Positions 1 to 9,249 of a stretch of 64,000 nt of DNA are shown here, in pieces. Positions within the stretch are counted from its first letter, which is position 1, and every line of letters begins with the position of its first letter. The translations under genes and the position numbers were made by a program. The notes under the pieces were generated by a model. The model was not told the DNA's origin. It searched no databases and worked only from the letters and a program-made list of their open reading frames with translations. The stretch is taken from the NCBI GenBank assembly GCA_034431315.1, contig DAOUDK010000032.1, forward strand, positions 1-64,000, given 5' to 3'. The stretch comes from JAUWOY01 sp034431315. GTDB taxonomy: Bacteria > Chloroflexota > Anaerolineae > VGOG01.

Positions 1-219
1 GACGTAGATATACCTGGATGGATCTTCCAGGTCTCGCAAGGCCTGAAGCAGGTGATCTCGATTGGTTTCAGTGGATAGCAAGTATTCGGTCGTATCCTGC
101 TCAGTCGGCTCCACCAAGATAATCACTTCTACCAACGTGCCGCTAGGCAACTCCGGCGACAAAACCTCGATTTTGCCGCCTTCTCCCACAACGGTCTTTT
201 GTCTGATACCAGCAATCAT
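1..219 (-). CDS. Antitoxin-like protein, 3' part cut by window edge
   Basis: The minus strand reads open from an ATG at 219 to the window edge (73 codons). The start has GGAG nine bases upstream. The product opens MIAGIRQKTVVGEGGKIEVL and continues through TTEYLLSTETNRDHLLQALR to DLEDPSRYIYV. A short beta-rich start followed by the TEYLLSTE..R..LL.AL..L pattern is what I know from small Phd/YefM-like antitoxins that neutralise RelE/ParE-type toxins. A toxin gene would be expected just beyond the left edge, which cannot be seen. The call rests on family resemblance only; the C-terminus is missing. Confidence 0.6.
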   Translation of the reverse strand, partial: MIAGIRQKTVVGEGGKIEVLSPELPSGTLVEVIILVEPTEQDTTEYLLSTETNRDHLLQALRDLEDPSRYIYV

Positions 220-231
220 AGCTACTCCATT

Positions 232-250
232 GTTTCGACAAGCTCAACAC
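232..250. repeat. Copy of the TTCGACAAGCTCA short dispersed repeat
   Basis: TTTCGACAAGCTCAACAC lies just upstream of the antitoxin start. Better copies occur at 5957, 15785, 15808, 17380 and 30659. Confidence 0.6.
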
Positions 251-326
251 AAGGCTTACATCACGGCATGTAAGTTCACACATTCGCATACCGCTATCTA
301 CTGTTCAAACGATGGCTAAGTGTCAG

Positions 327-445
327 CCAATATTTACAATGCTATTTTACCACCCAACGACCCAAGTGTCAAATGCAAACCGCGTTGCCAAGAGAGCTTA
401 ACGGTGGTGTAATTGCAGCCACCGAAGGAAAAGGAAGGCCATTGA
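327..445 (+). repeat. Duplicated promoter region, copy 1
   Basis: About 115 bases here match 3888-4002 closely. The shared block includes CCAATATTTACAATGCTATT and the stretch around TTGCCA (385-390) and TGTAAT (408-413) with 17-base spacing. In copy 2 the same sequence is a strong promoter plus ribosome site of the DUF2723 gene. Here no convincing reading frame follows, so this is probably a relic of a former gene start. The rest of 446-570 shows nothing recognisable. Confidence 0.75.
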
Positions 446-570
446 AAGTTTAGGCTCAACATCGGCCAGGTTCTGGCGCGGCAGTTCCCACTCGGTGGTC
501 GCTGGCGGCTTGGAAGGGACGTCGTACACCAACTGCGGCGAGAGGGCAAGGCCTAGTCTCCTTCAACAAC

Positions 571-601
571 GCAGCCCCCTTCATGTATCGAAGGGGGCTG
601 C
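571..601 (-). terminator. Hairpin downstream of the secreted-protein pair
   Basis: GCAGCCCCCTTC and GAAGGGGGCTGC form a 12-bp stem with a short loop, 61 bases beyond the stop of the minus-strand gene at 662. There is no long U-run, so termination efficiency is uncertain. Confidence 0.6.
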
Positions 602-661
602 AAGCGCGGACAGAGCTATGGAGGCTTTGCAGCACCGAGGTCCTGCAGAGCCTCTCCTCAG

Positions 662-1690
662 TCAGTAAGGTTCCTGCTGGAAGCGGCGCATGATCATAGG
701 CAGGTAAATCTCCTTCCTCTCCACGCACTCCTCCCGCCAGTGCGGATAGGTCAGGGCGTCCAACCCCACCATCCTGGCCACTGGCTCGAAGCCTGCGGTC
801 AGGTCCCAGTTCTTCTCCTTGATCCCGCCGCCGAACTTCAGCACGTCACCATCGGTGAAGGTGAGCGCCGGGTCTTCGTGGCGGTAGAGGATCTCGGTGG
901 AGAAGCGCGAGGGTTCCCTATTGCCGAAGCAATCGGCGCCAAAGGCGTCGAGGCCGAAGTCCACGCCACGTTGGGTGATGCCGGCAGGGATAGGAGGCGA
1001 TAGCCACTCACTGTTGTGGTAGACCACCTTTCCATCAGCGGCCGAGAGCAAGTCACCGTCCAGGATCATCGCCGCGCCGGGTATCGCCAACGTCCCCTCG
1101 ATGGAGAACCAGAGGTCAATGCCGTATTCCTCCAGATAGCTGGGGAAGGCCTGCGGGTTCCGCACCCAGAAGTCCCGTCCCTGCTGTTGAGCGATGGCCA
1201 GGAAACGAACTATGTTGTCGGTCTGACCGATGAAGTGCACGGCATCGAGACCCAGGTCTGGGTGCTGTCCGAAGGCAGCCAGCAGCGCCTGGTTGGGGAT
1301 CGCCGCGCCGTGGTTAGTCAGCAGATCGCCAGCTTTGAAGTTGCCGTGAGGACTGTCCAGCTCGGTGGAGAAAGCCACTAACCCCTGCTCGATGCTGATG
1401 AGGTCGGCAGCGTCCAGGCCCATGTCCTGCGTCACATCGAACGGTTGCACCAACTCGCGATTGCGGGCACAGATGCGCCCGTTGCGGCCCAGCAGGTCGC
1501 CATCGGAGATGATGGGGTTGCCATCTGCAGGTACGGGACCTTGTGTCCAGAAGTCCTCCTCGGTGGAGAAGCCGATCTCACGGCAGTCGGCCAGGTCGAA
1601 CTGCGGCTGGCCGAAGGTTTCACTGGCCGGGGTCAGCGTTATGATCATCAGCAACGCCAGCGCCATCAAACGTAGAATGTTCTGTTTCAT
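662..1690 (-). CDS. Secreted repeat protein of unknown function (short paralogue)
   Basis: 342 residues. The ATG at 1690 is six bases after GGAGG; a GTG one codon earlier sits too close to that site. Residues 1-28 form a signal peptide. The mature protein has four copies of a unit that starts with an FSTE-like motif (FSTEEDF, FSTELDS, FSIEGTL, FSTEILY), contains D-GDLL or D-GDVL, and is followed by a GLDA motif (four times). The C-terminus carries EIYLPMIMRR, resembling the YLPLV-type ending common in secreted Chloroflexota proteins. The neighbour at 1732-3666 is a longer paralogue 41 bases upstream in the same direction, so the two probably form an operon. I do not recognise the family; the regular repeats suggest a beta-structured fold. 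Confidence 0.75.
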   Translation of the reverse strand: MKQNILRLMALALLMIITLTPASETFGQPQFDLADCREIGFSTEEDFWTQGPVPADGNPIISDGDLLGRNGRICARNRELVQPFDVTQDMGLDAADLISIEQGLVAFSTELDSPHGNFKAGDLLTNHGAAIPNQALLAAFGQHPDLGLDAVHFIGQTDNIVRFLAIAQQQGRDFWVRNPQAFPSYLEEYGIDLWFSIEGTLAIPGAAMILDGDLLSAADGKVVYHNSEWLSPPIPAGITQRGVDFGLDAFGADCFGNREPSRFSTEILYRHEDPALTFTDGDVLKFGGGIKEKNWDLTAGFEPVARMVGLDALTYPHWREECVERKEIYLPMIMRRFQQEPY

Positions 1691-1731
1691 CACATTCCTC
1701 CTTGTTTAGGACAACGCATGTGTTGTCGAGA

Positions 1732-3666
1732 TCATGGCTGGAAGGCGAAGTAGATGTCATCGTCAACCCAGCGGCTCACGTATCCGCCCACCATGGCCCG
1801 ATAGCCGTAGAAATTGCCCCAGACGGTGCGATCCCACACCCGTACCTCGACGGAGTAGCAGCAATCGGCGGGATCGGGCACTATGTCGTAGACACTCACC
1901 TGGTGCAGATCCACCAACTGACCACTCGGGTTGGTGCCGGTAATGACCAGGTAGGTGACATCCAGGTAATCAACAGCGTCATAGGAGTGAGCCGGATACA
2001 GGTCACCGTCAATCTTTGCCCGGAAGCCCCAGAAGTGTTCATCGTAGAACTGCCCTTGCAGTGTCAGCGGCATATTGGCCGCCGAGTAGACGGGGCAACT
2101 GGCGCTGCCGCCAGGGGTTCCTGACTGGACCACCAAGTTCAGGTCCTGAATATCGGGCGCCGTGTTGTCCAACTGGACCCGGTACCAGGGGCCGTGGAAG
2201 GTGGTCGCCCCGACCTTGTAATCCAACCTCACTTCGTACAGCCCGTCCGGATCCGGTGCGCTGGGGGTATGCCAGTTGGTCAGCGGCAACGAGTCGCACT
2301 GACGCAGCCAGTGGTATTCGGTCGCATTGTAGTAATCCCCGGCACCGGGAGCCGGGCGTGGCATCGTGCCCACACACGTCATACTGACGGGATCCCAACT
2401 GCTCGGATCGCCCACAGTCCAGGTACCTGGCAGGATGGGCGTCCCATCGCCGATATCACCATCGGGGCGATACACCACCCTGAACTCGGTGACGCAGGGC
2501 TTGATAGTGCCCCAGAAGGGCACGTCATTGCCGAAGGGATGGTGGAAGGTGCCGCCGAAGAGATGGGCTGGGGGCGAGGGCCACACCAGCTCGGCCATGC
2601 CATCCGCTTTCAGATTGGCTATCGGCACCTGAGTGCCGCCCAGGTTGGTCAGCGCGGCGTAGCACTCGGGTGCCTCACCGAGGGGCACTAGATACAAAGC
2701 GTCCAACCCCAGGTCGTTGGCGCGTGGCTCGAAGGCCTTGATCAGGTCCCAGTTGGTGTAGGCGATCCCGTCGCCGAAGTGCAGCGCGTCCCCGTCGGTG
2801 AAGCTCAGGCCCCCTGCGGCAGGCCAGTACAGGAGCTCGGTGGAGAAGAGGCCGCGCTCCCTCGTGATCTCGACCTCACGCGAGCGTGAGCTGAAGGCGT
2901 CGAGGCCAAAGTCCACGCCACGAGTGGGGATGCCGGCGGGCACCGAGGGTGGCAGCAGCAAGCCGTTGCTGGCCACGATGACGCCGTCGCGAGCCGATAG
3001 CAGGTCCCCGTCGAGGAACACAGGTTGTTCCACCGACGGCGCCGTCCCCTCTGTGGAGAACCAGATGTCAATGCTCCACTGGCGGAGCATGCCGGCAAGG
3101 GCACCGGGGTTCTGCAACCAGTAGTCTCGGCTCAGGCCTTTGACCTCGTCCAGGAAGGCGACGATCTGTTCTGGATCCCCCACAAAGTGAAGCGCGTCCA
3201 GGCCGATGTCGTACCCTAGCTGGAAGTTCGCGGTAAGGGCAACGTTGGCGATTACGGCTCCGTTGGTGGCCAGCAAGTCGCCGGCAGTGAAGTTGCCGTG
3301 GGGACTATCCAGTTCGCTGGAGAAGGCCACCAGGTAGTCCTCCACGCTGAGCACGTCAACGGCGTCCAGGCCCACGTCCTGATCCACATCGAAGACATCG
3401 TGCACCAGGTCCCGGTTACGGGCACAGACGATACCATCAGGCGAGAGCAGGTCGCCGTCGGAGATGATGGGGTTACCATCCGCCGGTTCCGGTCCTTGCG
3501 TGATGAAATCCTCCTCGGTGGAAAAGGCCGCCTTCGCACAGGCCGCCAGCGCGTCTCTGCCGACCTGGCTGTATGCCAATTGAGTAGGCACTAGAGCTAG
3601 GCCGAGCAACATAGTCGTCAGCAAGACGACCGTCCATAGCTTGCGTTTCTTGGTACTGGGATACAT
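1732..3666 (-). CDS. Secreted repeat protein of unknown function (long paralogue)
   Basis: 644 residues. The ATG at 3666 follows GGAGAGG by four bases and opens MYPSTKKRKLWTVVLL, a basic N-terminus with a hydrophobic signal segment to about residue 33; the reading frame extends further upstream but without a signal peptide. Residues 45-350 repeat the four-unit FSTE / GDLL / GLDA pattern of the downstream paralogue. The extra C-terminal part (about 300 residues) is rich in Tyr, Trp, Pro and Asp, with paired Cys, like a beta-sandwich extracellular domain. Sequence similarity and tandem position show a gene duplication with gain or loss of the C-terminal part. Function unknown. Confidence 0.75.
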   Translation of the reverse strand: MYPSTKKRKLWTVVLLTTMLLGLALVPTQLAYSQVGRDALAACAKAAFSTEEDFITQGPEPADGNPIISDGDLLSPDGIVCARNRDLVHDVFDVDQDVGLDAVDVLSVEDYLVAFSSELDSPHGNFTAGDLLATNGAVIANVALTANFQLGYDIGLDALHFVGDPEQIVAFLDEVKGLSRDYWLQNPGALAGMLRQWSIDIWFSTEGTAPSVEQPVFLDGDLLSARDGVIVASNGLLLPPSVPAGIPTRGVDFGLDAFSSRSREVEITRERGLFSTELLYWPAAGGLSFTDGDALHFGDGIAYTNWDLIKAFEPRANDLGLDALYLVPLGEAPECYAALTNLGGTQVPIANLKADGMAELVWPSPPAHLFGGTFHHPFGNDVPFWGTIKPCVTEFRVVYRPDGDIGDGTPILPGTWTVGDPSSWDPVSMTCVGTMPRPAPGAGDYYNATEYHWLRQCDSLPLTNWHTPSAPDPDGLYEVRLDYKVGATTFHGPWYRVQLDNTAPDIQDLNLVVQSGTPGGSASCPVYSAANMPLTLQGQFYDEHFWGFRAKIDGDLYPAHSYDAVDYLDVTYLVITGTNPSGQLVDLHQVSVYDIVPDPADCCYSVEVRVWDRTVWGNFYGYRAMVGGYVSRWVDDDIYFAFQP

Positions 3667-3887
3667 GTTCCTCTCCTTTCTCCGCTTGCGCGGATAGCTG
3701 GGGTCGTTCAGCGAGGCAGCATGAGCTATATCCATGCCTGGCCGGAGGGTCGCGAACGACCGATAAAAAACTGGTAAGGTTGCCAAAACTGAAGGCATTG
3801 CATCGGCGATTGTCGAGTTCCGATAAGAGAATGTAGGATAGGCATCACCTCCTTGACTGGCTGAGGACAACGATGTCCAAGTATCGA

Positions 3888-4002
3888 CCAATATTTACAA
3901 TGCTATTTTATCATACAACGATTCAAGTGTCAAATGCAAACCGCGTTGCCAAGAGAACTGAACGGTGGTATAATTGCCAGCACCGGAGGTAACGAAAGCA
4001 TG
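3888..4002 (+). repeat. Duplicated promoter region, copy 2
   Basis: Partner of the block at 327-445. Here it keeps an intact promoter and ribosome site. Confidence 0.75.
3946..3974 (+). promoter_or_regulatory. Sigma-70-type promoter of the DUF2723 gene
   Basis: TTGCCA (3946-3951), 17-base spacer, TATAAT (3969-3974), followed by GGAGGT at 3985-3990 and ATG at 4000. Confidence 0.75.
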
Positions 4003-6342
4003 ATCAACTCAGCAAGATGTTTCTTACAAAGAAGACTGGTGGGAATAGTCGCCGCGTCGTCGTTCGTCGGCAGCTTTCTACTCTACGTCAGCACCATGGC
4101 CCCTTCGGTGGTGCCGGGGGACGCCGCGGAGTTCCAGTTCGTGCCCTACATCCTGGGCATCGCTCACCCGCCGGGCTACGCTCTCTACGTCCTGCTGGGG
4201 AAGCTTTTCACCCTCCTTCCCCTGAGCAGCGTCGCCTACCGGATGAACCTCTTCACCGCCCTCTGCGGCGCGCTGACCGTTCCCCTCACCTACCTGATCA
4301 TTCTGCAACTGTCGTCGAAAAAGCTCTCTTCGCTCGCCGCCCAGGTTCCGGCCATCCTGGGCGCTGCTACCTTCGCCGTTAGCGCCAACTTCTGGCAACA
4401 CTCCACCTTCACCAACGCTCACACCCTGACCGCAACGTTGGCTGCCCTGGCCCTGTTCCTCCTGCTCGCCTGGGACAAGAGCGGCGACGACAGGTGGCTG
4501 TACGCCTTCGCCCTAACCTGCGGCCTTAGCCTGACCCACCACCCCCTTCTTTTAATCAGCTTCCCCGCCTTCGCCGCCTTCATCCTCCTGGTCAAACGCC
4601 AACTGCTGATCAGCCCCAGGAAGCTAGCAACCTTCGGCCTTCTGTTCCTGCTCGGCCTCTCGGTTTACCTGTACTATCCCATCAGAAACGCGCCCCCTTT
4701 CGGCCCGCAGGGTACGAACACGCTGGAGGGCTTCCTGCGCCTGGTAACGGCACAAGGGTTGCGCATGAACCTCTTCCCCTTCAGTTGGCGGGAGCAGCCC
4801 CAGCGCGTGCTGGCCCTCAAGACGCTCCTGGGCCTGCAATACAATGCCCCCGCTATCCTGCTGGGCATTGCGGGGGCCATCTGGCTGGCTCTCAAAAGGC
4901 GGAAGGTCTTCGTGCTGCTGGCGCTTTTTTTCGCCCTGAACTCGGCCTTCATCATGAACACTATCCAGGACGTGATGAAGTACCTGCACCTGCCCTTCAT
5001 GGCCTACGCCGTCTGGATCGGCTGTGGAGCGATAGCCCTGTTCGATCTCCTGGAGAGATGGCAAGCCAAGCCCCAGACGAAGGCCCTCTGCTCGGTCGCC
5101 CTGGCCCTGCTTTTGTTTGTATCCCCCATCAAGATGGGCCTGCTCAACCTCTCGCGCGTGGATCTGAGCGACTACCGCCTGGCCGACGACTTCGTCCAGG
5201 CCACCTTCGACTACCTCCAGGACAAAGGGGCCGTCCTCCTCTGCGATTGGGACCACATCACCCCTCTCTGGTATTATGAATTTGTCGAGGGGCGCAAGCC
5301 CAACGTCCAGGCCAGGTTCGTACCCGCAGGCACAGCCAATCCCTGGCTGGAGTTGGTGGAGGCCAACCTGAGCCAGGGGCCTGTCTACCTCTCAGGCTAC
5401 CGGCGCTCGGTGGCGGATAGATACCGCCTCCTACCGGTCGGCCCATTCTACCGGGTGCTACCTGAGCCCATGTTCGATCCCCCACCCATGCAGCATCCCC
5501 TGGACGCAACCGTCGAAGACAAGATCGCCGTCCTGGGCTACGACCTGGATCGCGATGCGGCGCGGGTGGGCGAGACCCTCCACCTGACTCTCTACCTGCA
5601 GGCCCTACAGCAGTTGGACGAGTACTACATGCCCTTCGTCCACCTGGCCCACTGGTACCGCTTCACCACCGACAGCCGTTTCCTGACCCCCTTCTGGGAG
5701 CCGGGCCAGGTGGTGGCCGAGCGCTACGACATCACCATCCCCTTCGGCACCGAGCCTGGCGAGTATCCCCTGGAGCTGGGCATCACTTCCCTCTCGCGAG
5801 GGCAGGACCTGCCCCTCTCCAGCAGCGGCGCCACCATCGAGCTGACAACGGTGCGCGTCGAGGAGGGCGAGATCCAGCCGCCCTTGGACCTCGTAAAAAA
5901 AGCCCTGGCCAACTTCGACAGCAAGATTCTGCTGGAGAAGACCAGGACTCAGCCGACCCTTCGACAAGCTCAGGACACCGCTGTTGCGCACCCAGGCCAG
6001 GCTCTTTATGTCACCCTCTACTGGCGGGCGCTGCAGCCCATAGATGAATGCTACACCATCTTCGTCCACGTCATAGATTCATCGAACCGCATCTGGGGGC
6101 AGAAGGACTTCACGCCGCTGGGCGGCAGCTATCCCACCTTCCTGTGGATTCCCAAGTGGCTGGAGGGCCAGGTCATAGATGATCGCTACACCATCGTCCT
6201 CGACCCCCAGACACCGCCGGGCGAATACTGGATCGAGGTGGGCATGTACGGCCTGACGACCACCAAGCGCGTGCCCATCTTCGATCAAGAGCTGAATCTG
6301 ACCAGTGATAGGGTCATCCTGGGGAGCATCCGCGTCGAGTGA
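4000..6342 (+). CDS. DUF2723 membrane protein (O-mannosyltransferase-like)
   Basis: 780 residues. The ATG at 4000 lies nine bases after GGAGGT and downstream of the promoter; an upstream in-frame ATG at 3934 would overlap the promoter. The first 400 residues contain about ten membrane helices. The first loop holds VVPGDAAEFQF and then GIAHPPGYALY, the acidic-pair loop and HPPGY motif of DUF2723 (GT-C-like) proteins. Residues from about 500 form two related soluble beta domains, each with a YV-TLYW or HLTLYLQ strand, facing outside the cell. By family, the protein probably transfers lipid-linked sugars in surface glycosylation. A dispersed repeat is inserted in frame at 5957, giving the peptide TLRQAQD in the linker of the second soluble domain. 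Confidence 0.85.
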   Translation: MINSARCFLQRRLVGIVAASSFVGSFLLYVSTMAPSVVPGDAAEFQFVPYILGIAHPPGYALYVLLGKLFTLLPLSSVAYRMNLFTALCGALTVPLTYLIILQLSSKKLSSLAAQVPAILGAATFAVSANFWQHSTFTNAHTLTATLAALALFLLLAWDKSGDDRWLYAFALTCGLSLTHHPLLLISFPAFAAFILLVKRQLLISPRKLATFGLLFLLGLSVYLYYPIRNAPPFGPQGTNTLEGFLRLVTAQGLRMNLFPFSWREQPQRVLALKTLLGLQYNAPAILLGIAGAIWLALKRRKVFVLLALFFALNSAFIMNTIQDVMKYLHLPFMAYAVWIGCGAIALFDLLERWQAKPQTKALCSVALALLLFVSPIKMGLLNLSRVDLSDYRLADDFVQATFDYLQDKGAVLLCDWDHITPLWYYEFVEGRKPNVQARFVPAGTANPWLELVEANLSQGPVYLSGYRRSVADRYRLLPVGPFYRVLPEPMFDPPPMQHPLDATVEDKIAVLGYDLDRDAARVGETLHLTLYLQALQQLDEYYMPFVHLAHWYRFTTDSRFLTPFWEPGQVVAERYDITIPFGTEPGEYPLELGITSLSRGQDLPLSSSGATIELTTVRVEEGEIQPPLDLVKKALANFDSKILLEKTRTQPTLRQAQDTAVAHPGQALYVTLYWRALQPIDECYTIFVHVIDSSNRIWGQKDFTPLGGSYPTFLWIPKWLEGQVIDDRYTIVLDPQTPPGEYWIEVGMYGLTTTKRVPIFDQELNLTSDRVILGSIRVE
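5957..5978. repeat. Dispersed CTTCGACAAGCTCAGG repeat inside a gene
   Basis: CCCTTCGACAAGCTCAGGAC sits in the DUF2723 coding sequence and is read through as PTLRQAQDT. Confidence 0.75.
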
Positions 6343-6348
6343 TAAACC

Positions 6349-6377
6349 AAAAGGGGCACTGCCGTAGTGCCCCTTTT
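6349..6377 (+). terminator. Rho-independent terminator of the DUF2723 gene
   Basis: AAAGGGGCACT-GCCGT-AGTGCCCCTTTT begins seven bases after the stop. The stem is perfect and ends in TTTT. Confidence 0.85.
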
Positions 6378-6538
6378 CAATCATGACAGCACCTCTAATC
6401 TGTCCACGGCAGCCGCGAATGGGGTATGCCTCCTGCACCACTGGCGCTACACCGTCAGTAAGGCCCAGGGAGGCCCGTACCTGCCGCCCACGCCGCAGAC
6501 ATTTGAGGATGTAAAGACAACCTGACCTGCGGCGGAAT

Positions 6539-7084
6539 CTACTCTTGGCCTAACCTCTCTAACGTCTCACTCCACGTCTCGGCGCTTGAGCTGATAGCCA
6601 ACAAGTATCCGGTCTTCTGCGAGATAACGTAGGTGACGCCGTCCGTTTCTTCACACCCTTGCCGAGAACCCAGCCCCCCTGGCATGCTGAGACAGACTTT
6701 GCCCTTGATCCTCACGACCCACACGGGCTCCGACATCACCCCTGGCTCAGTCCAAGTACCGAAACCGTATACATCCGATGCTTCCTGCCGGGTTGCGTAT
6801 CGTTCAACGATTATCATATCGGGTGTCAATGGTTGCTCACGGACAGCCCCACGGGACTCCATCAACAGAGCACGTTGGATGGCCTCGTCGCGATTCCTTA
6901 CAGGCTCTCCCCCTTTTGGTTCATACGGCAAAGGAGTGGGTGGAGGGCCCGGGGTCGGAGGAGGGGGTGGGGTTGAGGATGACGGACTCCACAAACCAGC
7001 ACCCGCCACGATTATCGCGGTTGCTAGAATAAGCAGTACTGAAACAGCGATGATAGACCAGTAGCGTACGGCTTTCGACTTCAT
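6539..7084 (-). CDS. Membrane-anchored hypothetical protein
   Basis: 181 residues. The ATG at 7084 follows AGGAGGT with good spacing. Residues 8-30 are a single hydrophobic segment that anchors or exports the protein. Residues 33-57 are a Pro/Thr-rich linker (SSSTPPPPPTPGPPPTPLPY). The remaining 120 residues form an outer domain with two Cys (in KVCLSMP and RQGCEET) that could pair, and with repeated V-V-R and T-YVIS strands. No catalytic motif was recognised. It stands alone between a terminator and a LuxR-type remnant. Confidence 0.7.
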   Translation of the reverse strand: MKSKAVRYWSIIAVSVLLILATAIIVAGAGLWSPSSSTPPPPPTPGPPPTPLPYEPKGGEPVRNRDEAIQRALLMESRGAVREQPLTPDMIIVERYATRQEASDVYGFGTWTEPGVMSEPVWVVRIKGKVCLSMPGGLGSRQGCEETDGVTYVISQKTGYLLAISSSAETWSETLERLGQE

Positions 7085-7289
7085 CGAACACCTCCTGATA
7101 ATTATCTTAATCGTACGGGAACACTACGGCGACTCGGTTAAGGTTGAAGGTTACCCCAGGCGTGATACCCGAAGTCCCACTCGTGCCGGATGTTGCCCCC
7201 TCCATCGGTCTGTGAATGTGGCTTCTGTACCCTCAAACCCATTCTACCACAAAAAGGAGAGTTTGTCTATAGGGAATCTTCCCTATGCC

Positions 7290-7420
7290 CTACCCCAGGG
7301 CCCCGAATCCCCACCTCACCGCCCACAGCGTTGCTTCAGTCCGGGAACCAACCCCCAATTTAGCCAGAATTCTACTTATATGGTGTCCCACTGTCTTCTC
7401 AAGGTGTGTACTTCCAAAGC
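7290..7420 (-). pseudogene. Remnant of a LuxR-type DNA-binding domain
   Basis: The minus strand encodes EKTVGHHISRILAKLGVGSR followed by TEATLWAVR and a stop at 7290. This is the recognition-helix half of a LuxR/NarL HTH (usual form: KTV..HISNILAKLGV.SRTEA). Upstream the frame is lost and no receiver or GAF domain can be found, so only the 3' end of a regulator gene survives. The rest of 7085-7477 has no gene. Confidence 0.6.
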
Positions 7421-7477
7421 TGGCTTGAAGGTATTTTGGGCACATCGAGCTTTGGCTGTCAACCGCTGAGAGCGGCC

Positions 7478-8737
7478 TTAAGTTGACGCATACCCGCCTA
7501 TCCTCCCCATCAACCGCCTCAACTCCTCCATCGTCGGCTCGATGAGGTGAGGCTGACCGGTGGCCTTGATGGCGCTGGCGACGTCCTTGAGGCCGTTGCC
7601 AGTGACCAGCACCACGATGCGCTCCTCAGGGTCAATCCGACCCTGGCGCACCAGCTTCGCCAAACCAGCGAAGCCCGCCGCCCCAGCGGGTTCGGCGAAG
7701 GCGGCGGCCCGCCGCGCCAGGACGCGCATGGCGTCCAGGATCTCCTCATCGCTCACCGCCACGTACTCCCCGCCGGTCTGCCGCACCGCCCGCAGGGCCT
7801 TGATGCGGTCGCGGGGCACGCCCACGGCGATGCTGTCGGCCAGGGTATCGAGGACGACGGGCTCGATCTCCTCCGTCCCCTCTCGCCAGGCTCTGACCAG
7901 AGGTGCTGCTCCCTCCGCCTGCACGCCCATCAGCTTCGGCATCTTATCAATGAAGCCTAGAGCGTACAGGTCTTTGAGCCCTTTCCAGAGTCCGCCGATG
8001 ATGCAGCCGTCGCCTACGGAGACGAACATCCGGTCGGGCGCCTCCCATCCTAACTGCTCGCAGATTTCCAAAGCGGCCGTCTTCTTCCCCTCGGAGAGGT
8101 AGGGATTATAGGCCGTGTTGCGGCTATACCAGCCATATTCTTTTGAGGCCTCCAGGCAGAGGTCGAAGGCCTGATCGTAGGTGCCCTCCACCATGATGAC
8201 GTTGGCCCCGAAGATGAGCAGTTGGGCCACCTTGGCCTGGGGAGCCGTGTGGGGGACGAAGATGTAGGTGGTCAGCCCCACGCTGGCCGCCAGGCCAGCC
8301 AAAGACGAAGCGGCGTTGCCCGTGGAGGCACAGGTCATGACGTCGCGCCCCAGCTCCAGAGCCTTGACCACCCCCACCGCGCTGGCCCGGTCTTTGAAAG
8401 AGGCCGTCGGCTCCCGACCATCATCTTTGACCCAGAGATGCTTCAGGCCCAGCCGTTCCCCCAGCCGCTCGGCCCGGTACAACGGCGTCCAGCCCACTTG
8501 TAGGGGCGGAACGAGGCTGAGGTCGGCGATGGGCAAGAGGTCGGCGTAGCGCCAGATGGATCTGGTCTGCTGGTCCTTGGCCAGATGGTCCTTGGTCAGC
8601 CGCTGGCCGATGAGCTCGTAGTCATACACGACATCGAGGATGCCCTCGTCGCCGTGCTTGGGGCAGACGTAGAGCACCTCACCGACGTCGTACTCCGCGC
8701 CGCAGAGGACGCATTTCAAACCCAGAACGTGATCCAT
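7478..8737 (-). CDS. thrC: Threonine synthase
   Basis: 419 residues. The ATG at 8737 follows GGAGGTAGCC and gives the N-terminus MDHVLGLKCVLCGAEY. PLP-dependent; converts O-phosphohomoserine to threonine. An N-terminal Cys-pair segment (CVLCG and CPKHG) is typical of the longer ThrC form. TASFKDRAS carries the PLP-binding Lys, and ASTGNAASSLAGLAA is the phosphate-binding loop region. The length matches the family (350-430). It is monocistronic here; no other threonine pathway gene adjoins, although a two-ACT protein resembling the regulatory part of aspartokinase is at 60619. Confidence 0.93.
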   Translation of the reverse strand: MDHVLGLKCVLCGAEYDVGEVLYVCPKHGDEGILDVVYDYELIGQRLTKDHLAKDQQTRSIWRYADLLPIADLSLVPPLQVGWTPLYRAERLGERLGLKHLWVKDDGREPTASFKDRASAVGVVKALELGRDVMTCASTGNAASSLAGLAASVGLTTYIFVPHTAPQAKVAQLLIFGANVIMVEGTYDQAFDLCLEASKEYGWYSRNTAYNPYLSEGKKTAALEICEQLGWEAPDRMFVSVGDGCIIGGLWKGLKDLYALGFIDKMPKLMGVQAEGAAPLVRAWREGTEEIEPVVLDTLADSIAVGVPRDRIKALRAVRQTGGEYVAVSDEEILDAMRVLARRAAAFAEPAGAAGFAGLAKLVRQGRIDPEERIVVLVTGNGLKDVASAIKATGQPHLIEPTMEELRRLMGRIGGYAST

Positions 8738-8817
8738 GGCTACCTCCATGAGTATTCTTTCGCATAACAGACCTTGACCTTTCGCCATGTCCGCTGAGCG
8801 CCGAGCTAAAGCTCGAC

Positions 8818-8878
8818 GCTGAAAGAGCAAAGCCCCGCGGGCTAAAACCTAGCCCCGAAGGGGCTTCGCTCTTTCAGC
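8818..8878. repeat. Long hairpin in the thrC-sbcC intergenic region
   Basis: GCTGAAAGAGC...AGCCCC pairs with GGGGCT..GCTCTTTCAGC. It is the first of several palindromes in the 512-base gap 8738-9249; further ones lie around GTGGCATGAAGTGCCAC (from 8950) and CACGGCCACTTCATGGCCGTG (from 9035). No gene was found in the gap. Confidence 0.7.
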
Positions 8879-9208
8879 ACGGGGGTTCAGCCCATGCGCG
8901 TCAAGCTAAGACGGCAGCTTGCGGGAAAACGGTTGCTGGCCAGCTCCGCCGTGGCATGAAGTGCCACGGCTACAGAGCTACCACCCCGTAAACGGGGTTC
9001 TTGAGCCCGATTCATCGGGCGGGAGCTTCGTAGCACGGCCACTTCATGGCCGTGCGGCCTTGGCAAGCACGACACCACCCTTAACTTGACGCGCATGTTC
9101 AGCCCCATGCTGTGCTTTTGATGATTATACATCAAATCAGCTTTTAGTCCAAACACCCATAGTTCCGCTGCCCAGGCTTGAGCATTTCGCCATCCTGTGG
9201 TATCATAG

Positions 9209-9246
9209 TGGAAGTTGGAAGTTGGAGATTGGAAGTTGGAGGTTTA
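9209..9246 (+). repeat. Heptamer tandem repeat that supplies the sbcC ribosome site
   Basis: GGAAGTT GGAAGTT GGAGATT GGAAGTT GGAGGTT: five seven-base units. The last unit, GGAGGTT, is the ribosome binding site of the ATG at 9250. Confidence 0.85.
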
Positions 9247-9249
9247 ATT

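Noticed and set aside
62..319. 85-codon open frame on +
   Set aside because: Overlaps the antitoxin on the other strand, which has a ribosome site and recognisable sequence.
8738..9249. Structured RNA gene or riboswitch before sbcC
   Set aside because: Palindromes look like dispersed intergenic repeats; no known riboswitch core was recognised.
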